Source: Saccoglossus kowalevskii (lineage: Eukaryota; Hemichordata; Enteropneusta; Harrimaniidae). Taken from it: a stretch of 42,934 nt of DNA. Made by a program: the position numbers and the translations under genes. The notes beneath the pieces were generated by a model that saw nothing but the letters and a program-made list of their open reading frames with translations, was not told the origin of the DNA and did no database searches. This document shows, one piece after another, positions 23,376 through 33,210 of the stretch. The first letter of the stretch is position 1. Each line of letters begins with the position of its first letter. Location: positions 609,547 to 652,480 of the forward strand of contig NW_003125886.1 of the NCBI RefSeq assembly GCF_000003605.2. Reading direction: 5' to 3'.

Positions 23376-24660
23376 TCACGAACTTCATGTATAATTAATT
23401 CAGAGCCATTGTATTGGTGGCGTACATTATCGAAATAAACATCAACGCAATAGCGCATTGAATTAACCTTACATACCAACATTCAATGGGCATACGTACT
23501 TGGTCATATTCATCAAACAAATACTTTCTTTCTGTGCGCCATGAAAACATCGGTTCTTTTTAGTTTTAACGATCCATTTTAACTGAGTGTTAATAAATAA
23601 GCGATATTGATCCAATATACTTAAAATATTCCAAATACTCCACCCTTATTGATACACCCACCATATTATCGATGCGAGAGCTGAACAGTGAGACGGTCGA
23701 TCAAGTACGTTGACTTTTTCGCCGCGTTCAATCTCTTTCACTGAATGGAATGCATCACATTCGTAGGGGTGATGTAGCGGAAAAATTCAATATGTAAATA
23801 ATTACTGAGTCGGACAAACTGGCATTATTGTAATTATATTGTAGCCCACGGGTGTAAATTGAATGCGATTCACCGTGACGGCATACAATAAACGTAAACA
23901 TATGTCTTTGCCGGATTTAGTTTAACTCACCGCGTCTTACTGTACCCGCCAGATACAAGTAAAGAGGTCGTCGAATATTCTATATATGTCCACTCTTCCT
24001 ATGAAAATTCGCATAATCAATTCAAAATATATATTAGATTAAAAAAATTCAATAGGATGTCGACATATAGTAATAGTTAGTAATAGGAAGGTCGCGGTGT
24101 TATGTTAGTTCTAAACTTCTGGAAATTATGAATTTTACAATTATTCGCTCACGTAAGGAAAGTAAATTAAACAGTGAAGGCAAGCCTGTCTATGACCGTG
24201 ACCTCTTAATATCGACCTGGAGTCTCAACTTGATAACTATTGTCACAGATCAGCCATAGTACAAACACATTGTTAGTTCACGGACTGTTTCAATTGAACA
24301 CACATCCACAATTTCCTTTACTTGTAGGTAACAAAATACAATGTACAATACGATACGATCATATTGTTCTCGGTGTGGGAAGTACGCACGTGATCTACGA
24401 CTGACGTAGTGCCTGGGGACACGTACTTTGTCAGGTTTACAACATGTATTTTAAATTATAAGTCTACCTATTGTTACCATAACAACATTAATTAGCAAAC
24501 GTGTATTGTTGCCATGTCTTATTTTTTATTTCAATTTTATTTTTAATTTACTTACAATCAATTAAATTACAAAGCAAGACAAATACTAAAAGAATTGCCA
24601 TGCCAAACTGTCACCGAGTTACGGAATAATTGAGAAATTTCCACTGACAGTGAATTTGTA
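23376..24660. other. Intergenic spacer, no gene seen
   Basis: AT-rich spacer without a recognisable gene. The first roughly 100 bp may be further eroded LINE sequence: minus-strand frames stay open in pieces but are not convincing. Confidence 0.35.
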
Positions 24661-24671
24661 CCCCCCCCCCC
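24661..24671. repeat. Homopolymer C11
   Basis: Eleven consecutive C residues followed by GGG, isolated in AT-rich DNA. Confidence 0.85.
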
Positions 24672-27600
24672 GGGAAATACGGGTTAACCTTTGGATGTTA
24701 TGCACCCTATTGTATCACGTGGAATAAGAATAACTTTATCAGGGTGTCGTATTCAGCCATAAAATACAGGTAACGAATCCTGTTCAAAGAGCACTGACAA
24801 AACTGTAAATATCGTGTCTGGTTGGCTACCCAGCCCTTACATCTATCAGACTGGTAAATAAGAAAACACGCTTGCACGTTGTCAGTTTTTTTTTCGATGT
24901 ATACAATTCTACTTTGTATGATTCAACTCAACTGCAGAACTAAAAGAATCGGTTTATTTTCAGAACAAAAGCCATTCGTATCGAGTGCAAAATCAAATCG
25001 ATTTGTAAGCGATTTAGTAATAAGTTGTAACACGCAAACCCTTTCAAACTATAAAAACGCATTCAAGTATATACACCGGGATTACCCAAGATAGGTGTCG
25101 AAGGCCGTGAGTGCATCGTGTTCTTGTACTTGAGAGGAAGCGTTATTAACAATACGGTTCAATACACTGCTTATAGGTTAAGTTTGGGGTTCATGCGACT
25201 CTTGCAATCCGTGTTAAGTGCCGTTAGTCATATAACACGATTTTTCCATCAATTTTATTATCATTTATCGACTTAGCGGATTTTCACCGACCCCGTATGT
25301 TATCAGTACTTCTTAGTAGTTCTGTACCGGAAGTGAGTTTTAAAAAAAAAGTGCAAGAAATAGTAATCCTTGACCAATGATTTTTTGCTAGCAGCCGTCA
25401 CGGTGTATTCTGAGAGCTAAGGTGGTTTTTATTTGTGTTTATTTTGGCTTCCGCGATATGTCTACAGTTGCCAGATTATGGAAATCATTAAAGACCATCT
25501 TGAATGCTCATACTAAATTGTATATGTTATGAAAAATGTACATTGAGTTTTCCCTGACTTTTAAGGTCACATTGAAGTCGGAACTATAACCTATATCAGA
25601 AGATACAATGAACAATATACGAATATGTACGCCACTAAACATGAAATATTGCGAAATATATATATATGTTGTATTTATAGTCGCTGTTTTGTAATGTAAA
25701 TGCCACTCCAATGATTCATACGTTCAACAATATGAATTTTTACCCATACGTTCAACAATATGAATTTTTCAATATATATCTCAATGTTCGCATCTAATTT
25801 TGATATTATTGTACTCTCGTGTTATAAGTTCGATAAAGTACGCAATATATTTCTAGGAGTTTTACCATTTACAAAGCTTGCGAGGAGTAAATCCTCGGCT
25901 TCGGCTTGAAGTTGTATATGCAATATGGATTTAATCACTAGACAATACACACATTTAATACAAAACCGTGACTAGGAATACATAATATTTTAAAAATAAT
26001 ATTTTCATAATAGTGGAATGGTTTCAGTCAATTTTACTCTAGCAAGTCATCATTCTACAACCTAATACTTTTAGACCCCATGAACAACGCCAAAAATGAA
26101 TGTTAACGTATCATTAACAAGTTTGGTCAGTCAGATGCACGTACGATTTTTTTTTATCTTAACGCCGGGCATAAATAAAACATCAAACCTTTCGAACTGC
26201 GCGGGGCAAGTAGAAGAACCTTTAGCTCTTGAACTGGTATTAAGGGTGAGTCAGAGCAAATACCAGTTTAGTAACAATTACATTTTGTTCACGTTGTTTG
26301 AAGACAGATCAATTGAACATTTTTTTGAAATATCCAGTCTCGCATACCACGTGTCTTTGTTGCTCGCATTTGATGTAGCTAGGCGTGATACCATCAAGAC
26401 GACATAAAACGTCGCAACGCTCTGTATTCGTCGGCAAGTGTCATAGACGACGCATACTACGACTGTGCAATACATGTATGTCGTGTCATGATCGCACCTC
26501 CACCAAATCAATTGTAACGTTGAAGCAACTATTTAATGCAACGTAAGAAAAGGTCACATAGCCATTTACTAATAGATCATTGGCATGTGGCATGTATGCC
26601 ATCGGCACACTTTCACGTGTGAAGCGCATTCAGAGATAACAGTTACTAATATTCTTCTTATCGCAAATGTAATTCCTTCGTGTACTTTAATTGTTCGTCT
26701 AAAAGACGTTAAGCTATACGAGGGCAAGTGCGTGCAGCATTGTGGTAGGGACGGGCAGTGTATTCAAGGAAACGAAGCTTCCTTTCTGTTATTATAATAG
26801 AAACCGTGACAAAGTATCGTTGTCACGATTCTTCGTCCATTAATCTCAACGGAATGAATGGTGCGTGCTTGAAACTAAACGAAGATCGCAACAAAATATT
26901 CCCACCGTTTGGAAGATCACGAAGCAATACTTTTGGGTATTTATGTGGTCCACTCGACTGGGACACGGGGTTTAGCGACGCCACTGAGATAAAGGCGATT
27001 AAAATGTATCTTAGAGAAGAGCACTAAGAAATGATTACTTTGAAAACTAAGCCCCCATAACATATACCGTTGACCTGTGATTGACTATCTGTGTCATATT
27101 TCAGTGAAAAATGTAGTCGCGGTCGCGAGTTTAAAAACGCGTATATCATGGAATCTGACCTAATAGTACAGTGGGTAGTACACGTTTCGAATTTATAAGA
27201 TGATTATCGAAGTTGATATGAAGTACAGACAAATTGGCGATGGAAAATCACTCGCCAAGTCGTCTTTATCTTGTATGTATCGATGTCTAATCTGGCACGT
27301 CCTCAAGCAAAGTAAAATAGGAATGTAACAAGGGTAGGAGAACGTCTTATCTTTAATTGACATACGTTCGCCATGATTGAATGCACGCATGCGCCGTGGA
27401 ACGATGCAACTACTACAGAGCGGTTGATACTACGAGGATTAAAATACGATATTAACGATGATCCTAATTGCAAATCTTTGTCAATCTGTGTTAAATCAAC
27501 CGTGTAATTAGCATGCAACCCGGTGTGCTCGTTGTCTTAATCCATAACGTACATTACAAACATATGAGACTGAAACAAACGTGGTATTTGTATAAAAGTG

Positions 27601-29002
27601 TCTAAAAAAACGTAAATAAATAAACGAAACAGGGTCATAATGTAGATATATATGTTTATTATATTATTGCCATAGTCGTGAATTTGTAACTGAGTGTTTT
27701 ATCAACGGGTTTTATATTTTACCAGAAGACGTGATTGACGCAATGTCCGAATATGGCCGGCGTATATACAACGTGACAGTCTGTGTATTTTTTCATTATC
27801 ATTCAATATCAAACGATTATATAACGTCATGTAATTTAATATTCCGAAATATAAAAAAAATCACGAGGACGTGTTCATTCACGCAAATATGAAGCCCATA
27901 ATCTGACGATTTTCGTTTCATTTAAGGTCTTTTTCAGTACAGGTGACTGGCATGCGTGATTGTTTTTGAGTACGTACATAAAAGAGTCATCGGGTATTAC
28001 ATTCTTGCCAACATATTAGCAATTCATTCACGTTCAATTAGTCCGTCGCTCACATACTGCAATATGGCTCCATTCATCGAGCACGAGGAAATCAGTGTAG
28101 ACTGTTGGATCATCACAAATAACAAATAACAGAGTAGAGCCCTGGGATTAAATACAGGAATGATGGACATGTACTGAATTTGTAAAATAAAATGTGTAAC
28201 TGATATTCTTTCTTTATAGCAATTGTATCACTCCGCATAATATAAGTTAAATTCTAACTCATTACTTCCAATTTGTATATAGCGGGAGCGCCCCCATTCG
28301 ACGACGATTAGACACAAAACACGTGACGTGTTACAAAGCAAAGCGTGATCACATTATTGAAACCTGACGGTGTCTTATATTAATTAGCATGCCCACACTG
28401 TACTATGCATTGCTTTTCTTTCCTTCATTTGTGGATACAGTGTATGGGATTATGTTGGGCTGTAGTGTGTTCATGGTAAGTTAATATAATATACAGTTTG
28501 TATATATAAGTAGAGTTAACATAATTAATTTAAAAAATCAATCAATAGAGTCAATTTTAAGGATGAGGATTGCATTTGTGTGCCGGGCTGAAATGATTTG
28601 AAAAATTACACATGATCTGCACTAAACAAACCTCTCAAAAATGAAAAGAAATTAAAAACAAATTATCTGCTCAAAAATTCAATCATAGCCAACCAAGGAG
28701 AATACAAACATACCAGACACAACGCAATAAAACAATTGATTCTTTAGATATTGCTCTGTGATACGACCATTTCTGCCAGTGCATGTTGGAATCCAATTCA
28801 CAGCAAACAGGTTTTATACTAAAACTTGATACAAAGTCTAAAGCGTGTTTATTAATATTTTTGACGACGATCAGATGTAAATACCAAAAAGACAAGAACT
28901 AGATGAATTATAATGCGCGAATCGATTTTTTTTTCTTTAATAATATAGTTGCTACTAATGAAAGTCATTTAGTCGATTGTGTTTTTATTCGATGGTACCA
29001 GT
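24672..29002. other. Intergenic spacer, no gene seen
   Basis: About 4.3 kb without a gene I can support. Unassigned open frames include 26096-26407 + (103 codons), 26758-27027 + and 28683-28895 -. None shows a domain, signal peptide or repeated structure. Confidence 0.45.
25717..25769. repeat. 28-bp tandem duplication, two copies
   Basis: CATACGTTCAACAATATGAA plus TTTTT occurs at 25717-25741 and again, identical, at 25745-25769, separated by ACC. Perfect identity implies a recent duplication. Confidence 0.9.
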
Positions 29003-29159
29003 CAGTGGCGGATCCAGCAAAATGTATTGGGGGGGGGGGCTTCGCTTAACATTACGGAACGAAAAACGAAGAGAAGATATGCGTAATCTAGATGATATGT
29101 ATCGTCATGCGTTTGGACCATGCCCCCCCCCCCCCTCTGGGTCCGCCACTGGTACCAGT
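28995..29159. repeat. 8-bp target-site duplication flanking hAT MITE
   Basis: GTACCAGT at 28995-29002 and again at 29152-29159, directly flanking the element at 29003-29151. Eight bp is the hallmark length for hAT transposases. Confidence 0.85.
29003..29151. mobile_element. hAT-type MITE
   Basis: A 149-bp non-coding element. The terminal inverted repeats are CAGTGGCGGATCCAG on the left and, reverse-complemented, CAGTGGCGGACCCAG on the right (one mismatch in 15). Subterminal G11 (29029-29039) and C13 (29123-29135) tracts can pair, giving a long hairpin. Perfect 8-bp direct repeats flank it. The CAGTGGCGG.. terminus followed by homopolymer G is a common design of invertebrate hAT-derived elements. 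No transposase is present. Perfect TSDs and near-identical TIRs point to a fairly young insertion. Confidence 0.9.
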
Positions 29160-29204
29160 GCAGTGCGTGTCGGGTAGCAATAACAGTTGCTCCAAACTAG
29201 GCTG

Positions 29205-29259
29205 AAACTGGATACCCAGGGTAAGGCAAGTTTAAACTACTTTCGTGACTAGCGGGACT
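29205..29259 (+). repeat. Short dispersed repeat, copy 1
   Basis: AAACTG(GA)TACCCAGGGTAAGG, then ..ACTACTTTCGTGA..GGGACTC. The same order of blocks recurs at 30155-30214, about 950 bp downstream in the same orientation. It begins only 45 bp after the hAT MITE. A related string (CCTTACCCAGGTAAGG) lies near 36667-36682. The family is unknown. Confidence 0.45.
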
Positions 29260-30154
29260 CGACGAGTCAAAACAAAGCTATCTGAGCCTGATGACTCATG
29301 GCGCGTGAGTGTTTTTTTCGATGAACTGAACGGATGTCAATCAGTTAATGATGTTTTTATTGGAACTTGCCATTATAAAGACGTCTCACAATTACAGAAA
29401 ATGGAATGCCCGATGAAAAGGTTTTCCCAGAAAAATTTTCATACGGACGGACCGACATTTCGCAACTTTTGGACAGGAGAGTTTTAAACGAGGGTTCAAT
29501 GACGGCAGCTGAATACTTTGTGAAAGCGTCTATTAAGAGAAGGTATTTTTGCGTGCGACGGTTGGCATTATCAGGAAGATTAATTTCTTCTGGGATACAA
29601 ATTTGTTAATTTACTAGTAACTAGCAAGTGCATTGTCCTTCACCACCAATTGACCATTTTTTTAAACAAAAAAACAGTTGCTTCTTGGGTGCATCTTGTG
29701 AAACACAATAATTAATGTGTTTGTCAACATCAGTAGAATGCTTTATTTCCACTGTCACTTTCAAGTTCGATTGATGTAGAGTATCCCTTAGATATGGACA
29801 TCACGACTGTGACGTAATAGAGACTGTACAGATTATAGTCATCTGTCTTCACATCTTCATACAGGTTCCCTGATTGTCATGTTGGATTACAGTGTTCCCA
29901 TGGCAATTTATACATACAATAGTTACCATAATTATTCATACTAAGAGTGTCAATTTTAAGGGAAGGTTCGACATTTCTACTTTGATTACCAGGTTAAATT
30001 AAAGGGCGCGTTGGAGGATTTGAATTACAATCTGGACTACTGTAAAAACGAACAAACAACTTATATTATATTGGTGCGTTGCTAAGCAATTAAAAACAAA
30101 TAGTCTGTCAAAACCTGAAATCATTCATGTTTTGACCACACAGGTTTAAAATTA
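29260..30154. other. Spacer between direct repeats, no gene seen
   Basis: Contains an 80-codon open frame beginning just upstream (29245-29487 +) and an overlapping 67-codon frame (29406-29609 +). Neither has a recognisable domain. They lie just inside two similar direct repeats, so this could be the body of an unclassified short element, but no hallmark protein is seen. Confidence 0.3.
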
Positions 30155-30214
30155 AAACTGACTACCCAGGGTAAGGTGTATTTATTACTATTTTCGTGAA
30201 AGGCAGGTGGGAGT
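30155..30214 (+). repeat. Short dispersed repeat, copy 2
   Basis: AAACTGACTACCCAGGGTAA, then ..ACTATTTTCGTGA..GTGGGAGTC. It aligns with 29205-29259 with about a quarter of positions differing. Same orientation. Confidence 0.45.
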
Positions 30215-31017
30215 CATTTTCTTAAGTGCGTATAATATGACAAAAACATGTTGTATACATAGACGTCTATATATCTTTTGTTATTGTGCTACAAATATGC
30301 GCAAATGTGTACTGACAACCGGCAATCCAGCCTATTATTCCACTGTATAAAGAATATGTATAGTCCCGGAGCTGTTGTCGTGTTTGTTGTTGTGTAAATA
30401 ACAGTCGTATACCTGCTATTTGATAACTCGGTGGACAAGGACTGTATTAGGTACACCCCGATCAGGGCCCATTAAGCCTCGATTCATTACAGTTCAACGT
30501 TGAGAAACGATCTGCCCGTATAGGTGAGCTCGTTACATTGAAAACAGATACGTGCCAGTGAAACTACAGTGAAAACACACACCAGCTGGGTCGGCTTAGC
30601 CCTAGCATATCCATCGTGTGTTAATTGTAAAGCAGAGTCCTTTATTCAACATCATCGACGCATCCTGATAATTGTACTGAAAGTTAAAGTACGGTTTAAT
30701 TATTGCAATTGCGATTGGAAAGGGAAATACGGTGTTTATCCCTCTTCCCACCACCGTTAAATTCCGGGATAACTTCGTATATTCGTTAACGTATAGAAGG
30801 GGGTCGTGATTTGTGCACTAATGTGTGTCGTGGGGGAAAATGGTGGTTTTGTAACGTAAATTGGAAGCAGCTGATACCTCCGAAAATCTTAGCATTGTTT
30901 AAAATTCGATGTTTTTATCACATAAATCGTGAGCCTCCCTGATTAACTGTCTGTCATTGCGTATTTAATACCACGAGCAGCGTGGCCAAGTGTGCGCGTG
31001 TGTTCGGGTGGAGAGAC
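30215..31017. other. Spacer upstream of the GPCR, no gene seen
   Basis: No recognisable coding sequence. This is the distal upstream region of the receptor gene and may hold its promoter or untranslated exons, but I can point to no specific element. Confidence 0.35.
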
Positions 31018-31029
31018 GGGGGGGGGGGG
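31018..31029. repeat. Homopolymer G12
   Basis: Twelve G residues within a GA/G-rich purine stretch, about 0.8 kb upstream of the GPCR start. It may be length-variable. Confidence 0.85.
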
Positions 31030-31041
31030 TATGGGTGATAG

Positions 31042-31049
31042 TATAAAAA
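31042..31049 (+). promoter_or_regulatory. Candidate TATA box upstream of GPCR
   Basis: TATAAAAA lies 12 bases after the G12 tract and 779 bases upstream of the receptor ATG. It is the best TATA-like match I noticed near the gene. In AT-rich DNA such matches are common. If used, the 5' UTR would be about 750 nt or contain an intron. Confidence 0.2.
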
Positions 31050-31809
31050 GTCTGAAACAATTAAACCCTTTTCATTACTACATGTACTTTCATATGTCAC
31101 CTTGTTTCCAGATCTACTCAGTGGTGAGAGGTCAAATAAAGCGCGGCGGATTCTGCGCATGCTCGTTTCTGTCATTCAAGCGTGAATCAATTGCACTATA
31201 CGATACTCGGTCTAATTTTACATTCACCGAGTGAGCTAGCACGGCGCAAGACTAGGCTGACAGCGGGTCTCGCATTTGTTCCCTGTTTACACCATCTCCT
31301 GAATTTTGGTATGCAGTGGATCTCAATTCTTGACTGGTCTGTATCTTGGCTGTGTTTCCGAAGCCGTGTGTCATAGTGGAAATGCACACCTACTGGTTGC
31401 GCCGTCGTCGCTGTTCGAGCAGAGTAACACCAGGTTGGTGACAGTGCTGCGACTGGTTGCAGTGTGTCAATAGTCGTTTTTTTTCCACTTTATATTTTTG
31501 GCGCAAAACCTTACACATCTTACTGGTGCATTACCATTACATCTGGCGTGGGATATCATTTGTGAAAAATCGTGCTGCGTCGAACGGTGTTATACATTCA
31601 GACGTCACAGGGTTTGCATCATTTACTGGTACCGTAGATTTGTTTTCAATCCACCAGAGAGGGAGATCAACATAATCTCCATTCCACCGGCACATACAGG
31701 GAAAGCGTCACAGAAGATACGTTTCTCAAGGGCAGAGTGTGCAAAATAATTGTAAAAAAGAAAGAAAGAACGAGCACCAACGGTGTTCATTGTCAACCAG
31801 AACTTTCTC

Positions 31810-31818
31810 ATGCACTGA
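31810..31818 (+). promoter_or_regulatory. Minimal two-codon uORF (ATG-CAC-TGA)
   Basis: An ATG followed by one sense codon and TGA, ending 9 nt before the receptor ATG and in the same frame. The stop also shows that the receptor frame cannot extend upstream without splicing. Its own start context (TCTCATGC) is weaker than the receptor's CACCATGG, so leaky scanning would be expected. Confidence 0.5.
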
Positions 31819-31827
31819 CTCTTCACC

Positions 31828-32958
31828 ATGGATTCATCTAAACATGCCTTTATCTGCAACGACACCGGTGATGATAACATTAGCGGTGCGTCGTGCCAGG
31901 AGCCCCCTCCGTGGTCGGTGAGCATGGTAGACCTCGTACTGGGAATCGTGTTCTGTATTATCACACTCGCCGCGATCGTCGGTAACGTATTTGTCATTGT
32001 TGCAGTATTCAAATATCGACGCCTTCGTACTATGACAAATTTATTCATATTGAATCTAGCTTTTGCAGACGAATTGGTCGGTTCGCTCATCATGACGACC
32101 ACGCTGAGTTACCATTTTGCCGGAAAGTGGCATTTCGGCAATTTTTATTGTCACTTTTGGCTAGCAATAGACATAGTCGGGTGTACGTCCTCTATCAACC
32201 ATTTGTGTTGCATAGCTATCGACAGGTACGTGGCAATTAACTTTCCCTTCACTTACGATGCCAAGATGTCAGCCAATAAACTAGCATGTATTTCTACAAT
32301 CGTGTGGATCATGTCGGCTCTCATCGGATTTATTCCGATATTTCTCGGTTGGTATACGCGTCCTGGGTTCCAACAACCGCCTATGGAATGCCTGGTCAAT
32401 TTCAACACAGCATTTTCTATATCGTCTTCGCTGATTTCGTTTTATATCCCACTACTCATCATGAGTATTGTTTACTGGCAAATATATAAGACAGCTAGTT
32501 TCCACCACAAGCAAATTAGTAAGACAAACAAGATCACCGGCAGTCCATCGGCAACGGAGAAACTGAACGCGGGGGCTCGCTCACCACAGAGTCGGAAGAA
32601 ACAGAAACGCGCCAACGCAGTGAAGGAACACGGCAAAGCCGCCAAGACCCTTGGCGTTATAATGGGGTGCTTCGTTGCGTGCTGGTTACCATTTTTTGTA
32701 ATGAATATAGTAAGTCCGCTCTGTGGGGACTGTGTTCCTGCCATGATTTCAATAATTTTTACGTGGTTGGGTTACGCCAATTCTGCGGTGAATCCTTTCC
32801 TTTACGGATGCCTCAACAAGGAGTTCAAACATGCTTTTAAGGACTTACTTAGTGGTATTCGTACTTGTGGAGGAAAATACGAATCGCATTTTAGGAAAAC
32901 AATGGGATCGTCTTTAGACTACGCTGGTGGAAATAATGCCGTTATGTCAAGACTTTAA
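31828..32958 (+). CDS. Biogenic-amine-like class A GPCR (5-HT4/octopamine-beta/D1-like), intronless
   Basis: A 376-residue seven-transmembrane receptor, probably in the plasma membrane of neurons or amine-responsive cells. The extracellular N-terminus has sequons N11-D-T and N17-I-S. TM1 contains G52-N53; TM2 has LAFAD with D81 (2.50). TM3 has C108 (3.25, disulfide to C188), D115 (3.32, the amine counter-ion), and D132-R133-Y134. TM4 has W160. TM5 has S200, S201 and S204 (5.42/5.43/5.46) before P208, the usual contacts for catechol or indole hydroxyls. TM6 is CWLPFF (285-290); ECL3 has C299-x2-C302; TM7 has WLGY (313-316) and N322-P-x2-Y326. Helix 8 is followed by C347, a possible palmitoylation site. 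ICL3 (about 222-270) is short and basic, as in Gs-coupled amine receptors. From memory, TM3 (SINHLCCIAIDRY) and TM4-TM5 read closest to 5-HT4, but the ligand is not decided. E82 right after D81 (usually Leu) is unusual. The start is fixed by an upstream in-frame TGA and a Kozak-like CACCATGG. Candidate poly(A) signals are distant (ATTAAA 34248, AATAAA 34572). Confidence 0.93.
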   Translation: MDSSKHAFICNDTGDDNISGASCQEPPPWSVSMVDLVLGIVFCIITLAAIVGNVFVIVAVFKYRRLRTMTNLFILNLAFADELVGSLIMTTTLSYHFAGKWHFGNFYCHFWLAIDIVGCTSSINHLCCIAIDRYVAINFPFTYDAKMSANKLACISTIVWIMSALIGFIPIFLGWYTRPGFQQPPMECLVNFNTAFSISSSLISFYIPLLIMSIVYWQIYKTASFHHKQISKTNKITGSPSATEKLNAGARSPQSRKKQKRANAVKEHGKAAKTLGVIMGCFVACWLPFFVMNIVSPLCGDCVPAMISIIFTWLGYANSAVNPFLYGCLNKEFKHAFKDLLSGIRTCGGKYESHFRKTMGSSLDYAGGNNAVMSRL

Positions 32959-33100
32959 TATAAAGACAGACAGTAACAGTAACAAGTGAAACGGACTACA
33001 TAATTGGTAGGCATAAACAGACCCTATGTAATTTCTTTTTAACTTTCTAATCAATCGTGTGCTAACAAGGATACATTTTTAACCAACTTAGGTGGGTTAA
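32959..33100. other. 3' flank of GPCR, probable 3' UTR
   Basis: No coding sequence. There is no AATAAA within this stretch, so if the receptor mRNA ends at one of the downstream signals, its 3' UTR would include the MITE at 33101-33206. Confidence 0.35.
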
Positions 33101-33206
33101 TACGTCACATTCGTCGTGCAGTGGGTAAACTTATGTATTTCGCACGAGTTGTTTTCGTTGTATGGGACCCATATTGAACACGACGCGGCGCGACGACTGT
33201 GGCATT
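33101..33206. mobile_element. TTAA MITE, copy 4 (inverted, in GPCR 3' flank)
   Basis: A 106-bp element with TTAA on both sides (33097-33100 and 33207-33210). The left end TACGTCACATTCGTCGTGCA and the reverse-complemented right end AATGCCACAGTCGTCGCGCC are an eroded inverted pair. The interior (GGGACCCATATTGAACACGA) is collinear with copy 5 and inverted relative to copy 2. It lies 143 bp after the receptor stop codon and could be transcribed in its 3' UTR. Confidence 0.7.
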
Positions 33207-33210
33207 TTAA

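Noticed and set aside
26096-27027. Two unassigned plus-strand frames (103 and 89 codons) near each other
   Set aside because: No domain, no plausible splice arrangement, and overlap with an open minus-strand frame.
22002-28395. TAATTAGCATGC recurring at about 22006, 27506 and 28383
   Set aside because: A 12-mer with three occurrences, but flanks do not align; not enough for a repeat family or a homeodomain cluster.
31138-31180. AAGCGCGGCGGA..CTGCGCATGC resembling a MITE end upstream of the GPCR
   Set aside because: Only one end is similar, no right terminus or TTAA pair is found; likely coincidence or too eroded to call.
31623-32102. 159-codon minus-strand frame
   Set aside because: It overlaps the strongly supported GPCR 5' end on the opposite strand and has no recognisable domain; a shadow frame.
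32472-32744. 90-codon minus-strand frame
   Set aside because: Lies wholly inside the GPCR coding region, antisense; a shadow.
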